Origin: Alphaproteobacteria bacterium
Lineage (GTDB): Bacteria > Pseudomonadota > Alphaproteobacteria > Rhizobiales > Xanthobacteraceae
Assembly (NCBI GenBank): GCA_005885285.1
Contig: VAZG01000194.1
Coordinates: 1-57,949, forward strand
Reading direction: 5' to 3'
Length of the DNA stretch: 57,949 nt
The position numbers and the translations under genes are program-made. This document shows, piece after piece, positions 43,847 through 53,097 of the stretch; position 1 is the first letter of the stretch; every line of letters starts with the position of its first letter. Below the pieces are notes generated by a model. It was not told the origin of the DNA. It did no database searches and worked only from the letters and a program-made list of their open reading frames with translations.

Positions 43847-44842
43847 ATGCCTTCGAGCAGGGTACTTAATTTTACCGATCCGTTTGCCTATCAATCGGCT
43901 TTTCGTTCCGTGGACGCCGAGCTTTTCCCGACCGCGAAGGGGAAATTCCGTGCCGAGTTGACTCAGGTCAGCTTGAGCAAGCTCTGGGTACACGGCGCTC
44001 ACGAGGATCTGCCCCGAGTTTACATCGGTATGGTCAAGCCGCATCGAGCAGCGATCGGCTTTCTCACCAGGCCAAACCAGCCGCCGATGCTGCACTGTGG
44101 CATGGCGGTCTGCCCGGGCGATATCATCATCAACGACAATGATTTGATGTATCGGCGGACCGAGGCCAACTGCGATTGGGGGTCGATGTCTCTACCTAGG
44201 GACGATTTCGACGCGACTTGCCAAGCGCTAGCGGCCACGAAACCGTTCCAGAAGCATATCGTTAGGCCAGCTCCCGAGCTGATGTCACGACTGCTGCGGA
44301 TTCATGAGATGGTCGGACAGCTCGCCAAAATCACTCCGGATATTCTTTCTCTGCCCGAGGTGGCTCGCGCGCTGGAGCAGGAGCTAATTCTTCTAATGAC
44401 CCGGTGCCTGACCGTGGGTTGCTCCTCTGGAATGACTGGCGGCGGCCGTCGCCACGACAAGATCATCGCCCGGTTCGAAGGATACCTGGAGGCACATCCC
44501 GGGCGGCCCCTGTATCTGACAGAGATTTGCTCAGCGATTAACGTGGCGGAACGAACGCTGCGCGTCGCCTGCGAGGAGCATCTGGGCATGGGCCCAATTC
44601 GCTTTCTTTTCCTGCGAAGAATGCATCTTGTCCACCGCGCGCTTCAGCAGGCGGATCCGTCGGCCACAACCGTCACGCGACTAGCGACCGATCACGGCTT
44701 CTGGGAACTGGGGCGCTTCGCGGTCGCCTATCGTGCCTTATTTGGCGAGTCACCATCGGAATGCCTGCGACGGCCCCCAGACGATCGGCCACTATATCGT
44801 GATCGCGCGCTATCACGTGAGAGTCGGTTTTTGCATAGTTGA
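43847..44842 (+). CDS. AraC-family transcriptional regulator, paralogue 2
   Basis: A 331-residue intact regulator. Sensor part: LNFTDPFAYQSAFRSVDAEL, FPTAKGKFRAELTQVSLSKL, and the cupin-like MLHCGMAVCPGDIIINDND. C-terminal AraC domain (about 215-320): LTEICSAINVAERTLRVACE, EHLGMGPIRFLFLRRMHLVH, LATDHGFWELGRFAVAYRAL, then FGESPSECL. AGGAG lies about 11 bases before the ATG. A broken relative follows in the same direction, so the pair looks like a tandem duplication. The only motif-like site upstream is 43505. Confidence 0.94.
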   Translation: MPSSRVLNFTDPFAYQSAFRSVDAELFPTAKGKFRAELTQVSLSKLWVHGAHEDLPRVYIGMVKPHRAAIGFLTRPNQPPMLHCGMAVCPGDIIINDNDLMYRRTEANCDWGSMSLPRDDFDATCQALAATKPFQKHIVRPAPELMSRLLRIHEMVGQLAKITPDILSLPEVARALEQELILLMTRCLTVGCSSGMTGGGRRHDKIIARFEGYLEAHPGRPLYLTEICSAINVAERTLRVACEEHLGMGPIRFLFLRRMHLVHRALQQADPSATTVTRLATDHGFWELGRFAVAYRALFGESPSECLRRPPDDRPLYRDRALSRESRFLHS

Positions 44843-44950
44843 ACTGTTGCTGATCGCCGCCGACAACACTCCGGGGCCAGAAGTGTCTTCTGCTATGCCA
44901 TCTGTCATCTGAGCTGTGAGCTTTTGTTAGAGTTATTCGGGAGAGTTGAA

Positions 44951-45946
44951 GTGCCTTGGAGCAAATCTTTCACCTTCACGGACCCATATCCGTATCAGGC
45001 GGCTCTTCGCATCTCGGATGTAGAAATCTTTCCGACAGCAAAAGGGAAATTTTGCGCTGAGCTGATGCAAATCAACTTGAACAAGCTCTGGATGCAGCGC
45101 GGTCGCGAGAACCTGCCGCATGTGGTCGCTGGGACAAGTCAGGCCCGTTCGAAAGGCGATTTCGTTTCTTACCAAAGAACGGGAGATGGTGTACTGCGGC
45201 CAACAAGCTTCGCTTGGCAGCATTATCATACAGAAAACCGACGTCCGGCATCGGCGAAATGGAGCTGACCGCAATTGGGGATCGATGTCTCTGACCTACA
45301 GTGATTTCGATGCTGCGTGCAAGGCCATAAGCGGGTGGCGAATTTCCGGAAGAGACGCTCAAGGTCGTGGTTCGACCGGACCATGAGCTTATCTCGCGGC
45401 TGTTGAAGTTGCATGAGACGGTCGGAGATATTGCGGAAAACGACGCCGACATTCTTGCGTTGTCCGAGATATCTCGTGCGTTGGAACAGCAGCTGATCCA
45501 CCTGATGATCAGGTGTCTGACCGACACTGAGATTTCGAAAATCTCCGGCGGCGTTCTTCGTCACGAAATCATCGTGGCGCGGTTTGAAGAATTACTGGAA
45601 GCCAACCCCGACCGGCCGTTGTATTTGACGGAGATTTGCGCCGCGATCGGCGTCGCGGAGCACGCTCCGCGTCGCCTGCGACGAGCATCTGGGAATGGGC
45701 CCAATCCGCTATCTCTCCTTGCGAAGAATGCATCTTGTCCGCCGCGCACTCTTGCGCGCTGATCCTTCGACAACCACCGTCACTCGGCTTGCTACTGACC
45801 AGGGTTTTTGGGAGCTCGGTCGCTTCTCGGTCGCCTATCGCGCCTTATTTGGCGAGTCGCCCTCGCAAACGTTGCGTCGGCCCGCAAGTGCGCGGCCCGT
45901 ATTTCTGAATCGTCCGCCATCGCTGGAGGGCTTCGCCTATCAGTAA
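44951..45946 (+). pseudogene. AraC-family regulator, paralogue 3, three frameshifts
   Basis: Starts as a normal member (GTG 44951, PWSKSFTFTDPYPYQAALRI) but the frame changes near 45150, again near 45350, and a third time near 45665, after which the original frame is restored. The pieces align in order with paralogue 2: sensor, SGGVLRHEIIVARFEELLEA, LTEICAAIGVAEH, and finally HLGMGPIRYLSLRRMHLVRR through FGESPSQTLRRPA. Each step is a +1 shift, consistent with several small indels. Almost certainly non-functional, although both ends are well conserved. Confidence 0.88.
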
Positions 45947-46020
45947 GCGTTTCGAGCAGAGCTCTATTGGGCCTGACGGCGTGCGCAGAACGCTGTGACC
46001 GTTTTTTTCGGATTGATCAG

Positions 46021-47091
46021 TTACTTCGTAATCAAGTGCCGGGTTGGCGTCGCTTCGGTGGGTGCCGCCGGCGAGATCGCAAACGTCAGCCACGTGTTCC
46101 AGCCCGCTGGACGATTCTCCTGGTCGAATTCCCCATACGCCTTGAGGTTCAGATATCCCTGCATGTTGCCGACGGGGAAGATATAGCCAACCTGTGGACC
46201 CACCCCGAGTACTCGGGATCTGAAACCACCGAGGAGCGGACTTCCACCAGTATCGTCCGAGACCTGTTGATAGGCGTATCCAACGAGACCGACGAAGACC
46301 TGTTTCGAAAGAAATTGTGCCGCGCTCCAGTCAAAATGGAAATCGACACCGCTCTGAACCTGCGTATCGGGATTCTTGAAATTGTAGGTGAATCCGGCAA
46401 CACCGGAGAAGGTGTGCCCCGTCGCCGGATTCAAATAAGTGTAGCCGCCGCCGCCGTCGATTGCGCCGTGACCGATGCCGATGTTGGCGAGACGGTTCGG
46501 ATCGTAGGCGCCGACAGGAATGTCCCCGGTCGCGTAGGTCATGAAGTTATGAACGCCTGAGTTCCACTTCAGTGTCATCATCGGATACAGATCGCCGACT
46601 GATGTGATCGAATCTGAAATGCTTCCCATACGCGTTGCGGCAAATGCTCCTATACCTGTGGTCAATGTCCCGTCGATGGTGGCAGCCGATCGGCCGAATA
46701 GACCGGTGACACCCATCGAAAATTGCCCGCCGAGCACCGGGCTTGCGAACGTATAGGTTGGATTCAACAAGATGAGATCGGCTTGTGCGTGCAAACTTGC
46801 GTTGAAGCTGACATTAACGGTCGGCGAGAACCTGCCGATCTGGATCTCTCTTGCCGCGGCCACGGCGCCGAAAGCCGATACGGTGGTGTGATAATAGACC
46901 GCCCCCAGCGACCAGCCCGGCACCCCCGGAACCGCCGGGAGACTGTCGACTTGCCCGGGCAGCCAGAACGAAACGCCACTTTCGTCGGCGCGGGAAATTT
47001 CGGGAGAAAGCGCAAGTAGCGCGCCAAGTGCGTAGGCGCCCAGACGGAGAAACCGAAGGTTGTACTTTAAATCCGAAAGATCTTGCTGCAC
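46021..47091 (-). CDS. Outer-membrane SphA/phenol-MetA-type channel protein
   Basis: A 356-residue exported beta-barrel protein of the SphA / Phenol_MetA_deg type (transport or sensing of hydrophobic compounds). Signal segment ends near ISRA-DES, followed by GVSFWLPGQVDSLPAVPGVP, WSLGAVYYHTTVS, ADLILLNPTYTFASPVLGGQ and the late strands LNLKAYGEFDQENRPAGWNT. The frame is open from 47262, but GTG 47091 gives a signal peptide and an 86-nt spacing to the exact shared motif at 47177-47192, matching other genes. It diverges from AraC paralogue 4. Confidence 0.82.
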   Translation of the reverse strand: MQQDLSDLKYNLRFLRLGAYALGALLALSPEISRADESGVSFWLPGQVDSLPAVPGVPGWSLGAVYYHTTVSAFGAVAAAREIQIGRFSPTVNVSFNASLHAQADLILLNPTYTFASPVLGGQFSMGVTGLFGRSAATIDGTLTTGIGAFAATRMGSISDSITSVGDLYPMMTLKWNSGVHNFMTYATGDIPVGAYDPNRLANIGIGHGAIDGGGGYTYLNPATGHTFSGVAGFTYNFKNPDTQVQSGVDFHFDWSAAQFLSKQVFVGLVGYAYQQVSDDTGGSPLLGGFRSRVLGVGPQVGYIFPVGNMQGYLNLKAYGEFDQENRPAGWNTWLTFAISPAAPTEATPTRHLITK

Positions 47092-47176
47092 TCGTTGTCC
47101 CCGGTCCGAGATCGACACCAATCCGTAATCCGCCGAGTCTGAATGCCGATATCTTCTACCGATATTTTCTAGGACG

Positions 47177-47192
47177 CTATGCAGAAACGGCA
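47177..47192 (-). promoter_or_regulatory. TGCCG-N5-GCATAG motif before SphA-like gene
   Basis: Minus strand TGCCGTTTCTGCATAG, exact match, 86 nt before GTG 47091; divergent partner at 47338. Confidence 0.7.
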
Positions 47193-47337
47193 AAATGCGA
47201 AAATCTATTTCGTATGATGCTTTGATGCAACATCCTGCGTTTCTTCGCTGAGGGCGAATCATCTCGTGCCGGCTGATCTAAGTACTGGCTGAAGCCTTCC
47301 GAGCGTTGGAGAAGTATCAGAGAAAACGAACGCTAGC

Positions 47338-47353
47338 TTCCGAAGTCGCATAG
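47338..47353 (+). promoter_or_regulatory. TGCCG-N5-GCATAG-like motif before AraC paralogue 4
   Basis: TTCCGAAGTCGCATAG, one mismatch, 78 nt before ATG 47431, the same distance as at 32821. Confidence 0.62.
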
Positions 47354-47430
47354 CTGGACTGAAGCTGATCCCCCATCCTGCGAGTTTGACGATTGCCGTT
47401 GCCGATGGCACGGCTAACGGGACAGGGCTG

Positions 47431-48266
47431 ATGGCGGAGAGCGGCACGGTCAGTTTTGCCAGCTCGGACGACTACTGCGCCGCCATGAGAGCTGGGGCGG
47501 TCAACCTCACCTTAACCCGGGGCGGGAACTTCAATGCCCGCCTGACCTGGTTGAACCTTGGCCATCTCCAAGTGCTTCATGGCTACGAAAATCTGCCGCG
47601 CATCGGCTTTTTCTCGCTGTCATCGGAGCCGGCGTTTGTTTCGTTTCCAACCAACGTGGGTGCGCCCCTGATCTACGATGGAATTGGTTTGCAGTTTGGC
47701 GACGTCGTGTTCCACAGCCGCGGTGAGCGAATGCATCAGCGGACCGATGGAGAGGGGGCATGGGGACTGATATCGCTCTCGCCGGAATGGTTCGCCGCTT
47801 GCAGTGCGGCCCTAACTGGAATGAGCATAGCCTCGCCATCGGAAGGCCGGGTATTGCGTCCGCCGAAGTCAACCGCCAGACTGCTGCTCGGACGCTACTC
47901 AAAGATCTGTCGTCTCGCCGAAACGAAACATCAGCGGGTCGCAAACCCGGAAGTTGCGCGAGCCCTCGCGCAGGAATTCGTCTGAGCTTGCCTGAGCTCT
48001 GCTCGGCGATAGGCGTGCCGGAACGAACGTTGCGAGCGTGCTGCAGTGAATTCCTGGGAATGAGTCCGACGCGATACCATTTGCTGCGACGATTGAACCT
48101 GGCGCGCTCGGCGCTGCGGCGTGCCAATCCGGAAACGACAAGCGTCGCGGAGATTGCTCGAAACCACCAGTTCCTCGAGCTTGGGCGCTTCGCGGTCGCC
48201 TATCGCACGGTCTTCGGCGAAATGCCGTCGTTCACGTTGCGAAGCCCGCGGGTCAAAACGGCCTAA
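47431..48266 (+). pseudogene. AraC-family regulator, paralogue 4, deletion and frameshift
   Basis: The first frame (to 47985) encodes the sensor half: MAESGTVSFASSDDYCAAMR, ENLPRIGFFSLSSEPAFVSF, IGLQFGDVVFHSR and NPEVARALAQEFV. The DNA-binding half follows in another frame (LSLPELCSAIGVPERTLRAC, SEFLGMSPTRYHLLRRLNLA, LGRFAVAYRTVFGEMPSFTL). Compared with paralogue 2 about 35 residues of linker are missing at the join near 47975. This copy is the most diverged of the four. As it stands it would give a sensor-only protein. Confidence 0.82.
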
Positions 48267-48530
48267 TCAGAACATTTCTACCGAACTAACATAGTGCGGA
48301 GAGTGAGCTGGCGCCTGCTAGCGAGAAGTTCGGCAATCTCCCGATTTTATCAAACTACCGCTGCTCAAGCCCGGCGAGTAACGTGTTCTCGTCTCGCGAA
48401 CCTTTTGTGTCACAATTGCATAGTACAAGCGTCAGGCGTGTGACAGACTATCCCTGCGGCATCAACAAACAATCCGGGAACGCCTTGGGCCGTAAAGTGG
48501 CTCGGAGTCAAACATCGATTGCCCGAGGTC

Positions 48531-48704
48531 ATGATGCAGGATGAACATTTGACCGTCGACGAGTGCGACGAAATCGCAGAAGCACTGCGCCAGGATGCTG
48601 CTTGCTTACCAAGCGGGTTGGAGAAAGAGAACCTGTTGAAGCTGGCGGAGGGCTACCGCGACCTCGCGAACGCAAAAAGGATGGTTCTTCGCAAAGTAAA
48701 TTAG
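48531..48704 (+). CDS. Small conserved protein, paralogue of 26437-26622
   Basis: A 57-residue helical protein: MQDEHLTVDECDEIAEALRQ, LPSGLEKENLLKLAEGYRDL and the basic end ANAKRMVLRKVN. The C-terminal block is nearly the same as in the 26437-26622 gene, and both copies neighbour an AraC paralogue. GAGG lies five bases before ATG 48531; an upstream in-frame TTG at 48519 is possible. A weak motif-like site (TGTCA-N5-GCATAG, two mismatches) lies at 48408-48423, 108 nt upstream. Function unknown. Confidence 0.75.
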   Translation: MMQDEHLTVDECDEIAEALRQDAACLPSGLEKENLLKLAEGYRDLANAKRMVLRKVN

Positions 48705-48939
48705 GTTGCTCGTGGTAAAGCGCGCTGGCGAGCAACTTCAGCAGCGCGACTGGCAACACATCCCATAGGTGGGAGCTTCCAAAGGGGTGTGGGGCTGACC
48801 CACACCGGAATGGACGCCAAGAGGCCGATTACACCGGCGTTTGGTGAGAACGCAGTGGCACCGTCTGACATTCCAAGGCGAAGCGACTCGCGGCTAGCGC
48901 CATTTGGAAGCTTTAGACGCAGCTCATCAGCCCCAGCGT

Positions 48940-49055
48940 GAGCACGTGAATTTTGAGTTATGTACTACGATGGCGCCACGATCTGTTAGAACCGCTGGCG
49001 CGCATCGTCTCAATCGTCTTTCCCGCACTTCTTGCCTCGGGCGCTTTCGACACCC
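48940..49055 (+). pseudogene. Decayed 5' copy of the 32821 secreted-protein gene
   Basis: Bases 48940-49055 match 32792-32900: GAGCACGTGAATTTTGAG, a start ATG at 48970 and the signal-peptide codons, with an extra base near 48995 that shifts the frame. Homology ends at CTTTCG, directly before an exact shared motif at 49063. Only the upstream region and signal peptide of the parent gene survive. Confidence 0.75.
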
Positions 49056-49062
49056 GTTTCTG

Positions 49063-49078
49063 CCGAAAATGCATAGCG
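49063..49078 (+). promoter_or_regulatory. TGCCG-N5-GCATAG motif upstream of Cys-rich protein gene
   Basis: TGCCGAAAATGCATAG, exact match, 241 nt before the ATG at 49319, the longest spacing of the set. It abuts the end of a decayed gene copy. Confidence 0.6.
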
Positions 49079-49318
49079 CGTAAAGCGAATTAGGCGGAGC
49101 AAGAGTCCGACGAGTTTCGGTACGTCGGTAATCACCGTCAACGCACAACCCTACAATCGCTCCGGTTTGAACAAGACGGATTTCGGGTGATCCGAGGGCA
49201 GGTAGGGCAAAAGGCTGTTAGAGGCTGCAGCGGATGAAGAAAGGCTGTACTTCAATGACAAATTGCGATGTCACGTCAAACTCGTTTCTGTTACTGGACC
49301 TAAAAAGGGGGTTGGACC

Positions 49319-49606
49319 ATGAAATGTAGCAATCGGTCGTTCGGGGTCGTCTCCGTACTCTTCGCAGTGCTTCTGCTTCTGTCATTGTCTTCACTGGTCG
49401 TGAGTACGGGAACACTCAATGCGCGCGACGCGGATGCCGCGTCGTTCACCTTCGCGGCGGCTCAAACCGTCAAACAGCAATGCAGAAATACCTGTCGTGC
49501 GCGATATCGCGACTGCCTGTCCTTGAAGCAAATATCGTCCTTTGAGTGTCGGGGCGTTTATCAGGATTGCACCCGATACACTTGCACCGGTTTAGGACCA
49601 GGATGA
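49319..49606 (+). CDS. Small cysteine-rich exported protein
   Basis: A 95-residue protein: hydrophobic signal or anchor segment (about 10-30, VVSVLFAVLLLLSLSSLVVS), then a compact domain with six cysteines in VKQQCRNTCRARYRDCLSL, SSFECRGVYQDCTRYTCTGL. The C-x3-C-x6-C and C-x6-C-x4-C spacing suggests two or three disulfides in the periplasm or outside. I recognise similar short Bradyrhizobium proteins but no named family. GGTTGGA serves as a weak ribosome site. Confidence 0.78.
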   Translation: MKCSNRSFGVVSVLFAVLLLLSLSSLVVSTGTLNARDADAASFTFAAAQTVKQQCRNTCRARYRDCLSLKQISSFECRGVYQDCTRYTCTGLGPG

Positions 49607-49858
49607 CCGGCGCGCCTTTTGCCGCCGTCAGCGAGCCAGCGGCGGCGCCAGCGCTCGGCCTCGCCATCCCGCCGGCTCTGCTCACTTGCGCCGATGAGGC
49701 GATTGAACCAGAGGGCACAAAGCGGATTCAACGCACCGAAGGTAGTGATCTCCGCTGCTTGGGGCAAAGCGCGGTCGCATTAGCCAGCGTTAGAGAGGCC
49801 CATGCGGGAGATAGTCAGAGGCAAACAAGAGATGATTCGAACAGCAGAGGGCGATGCG

Positions 49859-50203
49859 ATGGATTCCTCATTTGGTTTGTTGGACGGATTCGCTTTTGTG
49901 GTGTTCGCGGTTCTGATCTTTGTAGGAGTGATCATCGTCGTCAGCTTGGGCAAACTGCCAGGCCAGCTCGCGCAGAAATGGAATCATCCGCAGGCGAGCG
50001 CTATAAACGCGATGAGCTGGATCGGGATCGCGACCGGCGGATTGCTTTGGCCGGTCGCGTTCATTTGGGCGTTCACGACGCCCTTTGGCGCCAAATTCCC
50101 GGTTAAGGACGAAAGAAACCCGAGTAGCGCAGCGGAATCCGACGTCGCCGCAACGCGTTTGACGGCACTGCGCAAACCTTCGGACAAGGAGACGCGCCCG
50201 TGA
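49859..50203 (+). CDS. DUF3302 inner-membrane protein (YiaW-like)
   Basis: A 114-residue membrane protein with two helices (about 10-30 and 57-75). The DUF3302 signature is clear: WNHPQASAINAMSWIG followed by LLWPVAFIWAFTTPFG. In E. coli the relative YiaW pairs with YiaV, a membrane-fusion protein. ATG 49859 is preferred (AGAGGG about eight bases upstream); in-frame ATGs at 49802 and 49832 would add polar residues. The next gene's GTG overlaps its stop, so the two are translationally coupled. Confidence 0.9.
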   Translation: MDSSFGLLDGFAFVVFAVLIFVGVIIVVSLGKLPGQLAQKWNHPQASAINAMSWIGIATGGLLWPVAFIWAFTTPFGAKFPVKDERNPSSAAESDVAATRLTALRKPSDKETRP

Positions 50204-51378
50204 TCGCATTTCTGATCATTGTCTACGTTGCCATCGTTCTCGTGTTGTTCAAGGTCCTGCGGATCAAGCCCACGGCTTATGTGATCGCGGCCATGATCGT
50301 TGCAGGCGTATTCATGATCGGCGGCGTCGTGGTGGTCTGGACGCAGGCAGCGCCCATCACGGACAAAATGGTGACAAGCCAATACGTAGTGCAGCTCGTT
50401 CCCTATGTGAAAGGGCAAGTCAAAGCGATTTACGCCCAGGCGCTTCAACCCATGAAGAAAGGCGAACTGCTGCTGGAGATTGACCCGGCGCCGTATGAAT
50501 ACACGGTGAAGCAGGTCGAGGCGCAACTGGCTACGTCGAAGGCAAACGTCAAACAAGCCGAAGCGGCGCTGGCAACGGCAAATGCGGCGGTACCGAATTC
50601 GCAAGCCAATCTCGACAAGGCGAAGGCGGCGGACGAGTTGGCCAAAACCCAGGAGCAAATTGCCCTCAACATTCAGCGGGCGGACAAGGCCGCCATTAGC
50701 CAGCTCAATGTGGCCAAGGCGACGCAAGAACGTGAGCAGGCAGACGCGGCCGTTCAACAGGCCGTAGCCGGCGTCGTGCAAGCGCAGGCTTCTGCGCAAC
50801 AGGCGGCGGCCGCGGTGCAGGTCGCGCAGAGCAGCGTTCCTGCGGTCGAGGCTCAACTGCAGGACGCGCGGTTCAACCTTGCCCAATGCAAGATGTTGGC
50901 ACCCGGCGACGGCTATGTGGTCAACTGGCAAGTGCAGATCGGAACCATGCTGGTACCCGCGCCGATTGCCGCGGCCGGAACCTTCGTCAATGTGTCCGAT
51001 ACCGCCGTCGCCGCGGTATTCCCGCAGAACTGGCTCGCCAACGTCGAACCCGGCAACGACGTGGAGATGGTCCTCAACCCATACCCCGGTCGACTTTTCC
51101 TGGGAAAAGTTGATTATGTGATTGCCGCAACCGGGGGTGGTCAGTTTACAACAAGCGGTACGATCCCCAATGCCGCCAGGATCGGGTCCGATGGGCTTTA
51201 CGCGGTGCGGATCAATTTCACGGACCGTGCGGTGGCCAGCAAGCTGTCTCTCGGGTCCGGTGGATCGGCGACGATCTACACCAACAAGGGCAAGGCCACG
51301 CACGTCATCTCGAAGGTCGCGATCCGAATGAAGAAATGGCTGTTGTACGTCATGCCCTCGGTGGAAAAGCCGTCGTAA
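50200..51378 (+). CDS. HlyD-family membrane-fusion protein (YiaV/EmrA-like)
   Basis: A 392-residue periplasmic adaptor. Two N-terminal membrane helices (about 2-19 and 28-47) precede the lipoyl half-motif VVQLVPYVKGQVKAIYAQAL, a long coiled-coil hairpin (about 90-215, alanine/glutamine-rich), the second lipoyl half with MLAPGDGYVVNWQVQIGTML, and a beta-barrel region. Two N-terminal helices are typical of YiaV/YibH. It links an inner-membrane component to the outer-membrane factor encoded next. GTG start overlaps the DUF3302 stop (GTGA). Confidence 0.94.
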   Translation: MIAFLIIVYVAIVLVLFKVLRIKPTAYVIAAMIVAGVFMIGGVVVVWTQAAPITDKMVTSQYVVQLVPYVKGQVKAIYAQALQPMKKGELLLEIDPAPYEYTVKQVEAQLATSKANVKQAEAALATANAAVPNSQANLDKAKAADELAKTQEQIALNIQRADKAAISQLNVAKATQEREQADAAVQQAVAGVVQAQASAQQAAAAVQVAQSSVPAVEAQLQDARFNLAQCKMLAPGDGYVVNWQVQIGTMLVPAPIAAAGTFVNVSDTAVAAVFPQNWLANVEPGNDVEMVLNPYPGRLFLGKVDYVIAATGGGQFTTSGTIPNAARIGSDGLYAVRINFTDRAVASKLSLGSGGSATIYTNKGKATHVISKVAIRMKKWLLYVMPSVEKPS

Positions 51379-51387
51379 GGAGCAATT

Positions 51388-53097
51388 TTGGGAGTGACTG
51401 GACACGAATTAGTTGCAATTCGACGTGCGTGGATGGGGAACGAGGTTTTGGTCACGCAGTATCAATCGCCAGTTGTTCGGCGGCGTCATATCGCCAGTGC
51501 GCTCGGCGGCGTACCTTATTGGATAGTTGCAGGAGCGTTTCTTCTGCCGATAGCGGCATGCACCGTTGGGCCGAATTTCACAGCGCCTGTTGCCCCGCTT
51601 GCCGAGAAATTTCGTGACGTAAACAACCGCTCTGTCCAGTCCGGTCCGCGAGAGTACGAGCGTTGGTGGGAAGGCTTCCGGGATCCAACCCTCAATAAGC
51701 TGATCCAAATTACGTACAATCAGAACCTGACATTGCTAAGCGCAGGGACCCGCGTGCTGCAGGCACGTGCGGTGTTGGGAATAGCCATAGGCATAGCTTA
51801 TCCGCAGGTGCAGCAAGGTGTGGGGTCGGTCCTCAACAACAAGAGCAGCGCGGCCACGCCGCTGTCGCCGCCAAACGCGACACCTTCGTATTTTTGGACG
51901 GATGCCCTTGCCGCGCAAGTGGCCTGGGAACTGGATTTTTGGGGAAAATTCCGCCGCGGCGTGGAATCGGCCGATGCAGCTTATCTGGCATCGATCGCAT
52001 CTTACGACGGCGTGCTGGTATCGCTTCTGGCCGATGTCACCGCGACCTACATCGGCATTCGTACGACAGAACAGCTAATCCGAATCGCGCGCGACAATGT
52101 TCGAAAGCAGGAGCAGGCGCTCAGCATCGCGAAAGCAAAATACCAGGGTGGGGGGACCTCGGAGCTTGATGTTTTCCAAGCCACAAACGTCCTCGAACAG
52201 ACGCGGGCGGCGATACCGCAGCTAACCATTCAGTTACAGCAGGGAGAAAATGCTCTTTGCGTTCTACTAGGCGTCCCGCCCCAGTCGCTGGGGATGGTGC
52301 TGTCACGGTCGGTGGGCCGCATACCGTCGCCACCGCGCACGGTCGTTGTCGGCATCCCTGCGGACTTGTTGCGCCGCAGGCCGGACGTCCGCGCTGCTGA
52401 ACTTGCGGCATTGGCACAGAGCGCCCAGATTGGCGTAGCAGAGACGCAGCTCTATCCGGCAATCAGTATCACGGGGACCTTCGGCGGCTCGGCCAGTACC
52501 GCCAACGGTCATACTCTCGCCGACGTCGTCAACTGGAAGGGAGTGGCCTATGCCGCCGGTCCATCATTCCAGTGGAATCTCCTCAACTACGGACAGATCA
52601 CCAACAATGTTCGGCTGCAGGATGCGAAGCTCCAACAATTGCTGGTCGACTATCAGAACACCGTGTTGAGCGCTCAGCAGGAAGTGGACAACGGGCTTGC
52701 GACCTATTCACAATCAGTAAACCAGGCCGCGTTCCTGCGTCGTAGCGTTCAGGCAGCAAATGGTGCCCTCAAGATTGCGCTGGAGCAATATGAGCAGGGC
52801 GCCACGTCATTTACTACCGTGCTGACCGCGGAGCAGAATCTTTTTCAGGCGCAGAGCAGCCTCGCCGGCGCGTTGGCCAATGTCCCGCTCGGACTTACCG
52901 CGGTGTTTCGGGCGCTCGGGGGAGGATGGCAGATACGGGTGGATAGCAACTTCGTGACTGCGGCGACGGTGGAGCAGATGCGCACGCGCACGGACTGGGG
53001 AAATTTGCTCCCGCCGGTGAACGAACCGCAACGTCCGGCGCCCGGTCTCCCCGGTCCGGAGGATATCGGACCGACGGTCCGACCTCCGGAATGGTGA
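51388..53097 (+). CDS. Outer-membrane efflux lipoprotein (NodT/OprM type)
   Basis: TolC-family outer-membrane factor, 569 residues. The lipobox LLPIAACTVGPNF places the lipidated Cys at residue 58, so the annotated N-terminus is unusually long and the true start may be downstream; TTG 51388 has AAGGAG seven bases before it, and a GTG lies at 51394. Two OEP repeats follow, with WWEGFRDPTLNKLIQITYNQ, WELDFWGKFRRGVESADAAY, ADLLRRRPDVRAAELAALAQ and the second-repeat AQQEVDNGLATYSQS. With the two upstream genes it forms a tripartite envelope system that lacks an RND or MFS pump gene. Confidence 0.94.
   Translation: MGVTGHELVAIRRAWMGNEVLVTQYQSPVVRRRHIASALGGVPYWIVAGAFLLPIAACTVGPNFTAPVAPLAEKFRDVNNRSVQSGPREYERWWEGFRDPTLNKLIQITYNQNLTLLSAGTRVLQARAVLGIAIGIAYPQVQQGVGSVLNNKSSAATPLSPPNATPSYFWTDALAAQVAWELDFWGKFRRGVESADAAYLASIASYDGVLVSLLADVTATYIGIRTTEQLIRIARDNVRKQEQALSIAKAKYQGGGTSELDVFQATNVLEQTRAAIPQLTIQLQQGENALCVLLGVPPQSLGMVLSRSVGRIPSPPRTVVVGIPADLLRRRPDVRAAELAALAQSAQIGVAETQLYPAISITGTFGGSASTANGHTLADVVNWKGVAYAAGPSFQWNLLNYGQITNNVRLQDAKLQQLLVDYQNTVLSAQQEVDNGLATYSQSVNQAAFLRRSVQAANGALKIALEQYEQGATSFTTVLTAEQNLFQAQSSLAGALANVPLGLTAVFRALGGGWQIRVDSNFVTAATVEQMRTRTDWGNLLPPVNEPQRPAPGLPGPEDIGPTVRPPEW

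Noticed and set aside
44823..44838. GTCGG-N5-GCATAG upstream of AraC paralogue 3
   Set aside because: Position (113 nt before the start) fits the set, but the left half has too many mismatches to count as a site; perhaps a decayed copy.
49984..51405. 473-codon minus-strand frame opposite the HlyD-type gene
   Set aside because: Mirrors the alanine/glutamine coiled coil of the sense gene; no signal, domain or ribosome site.
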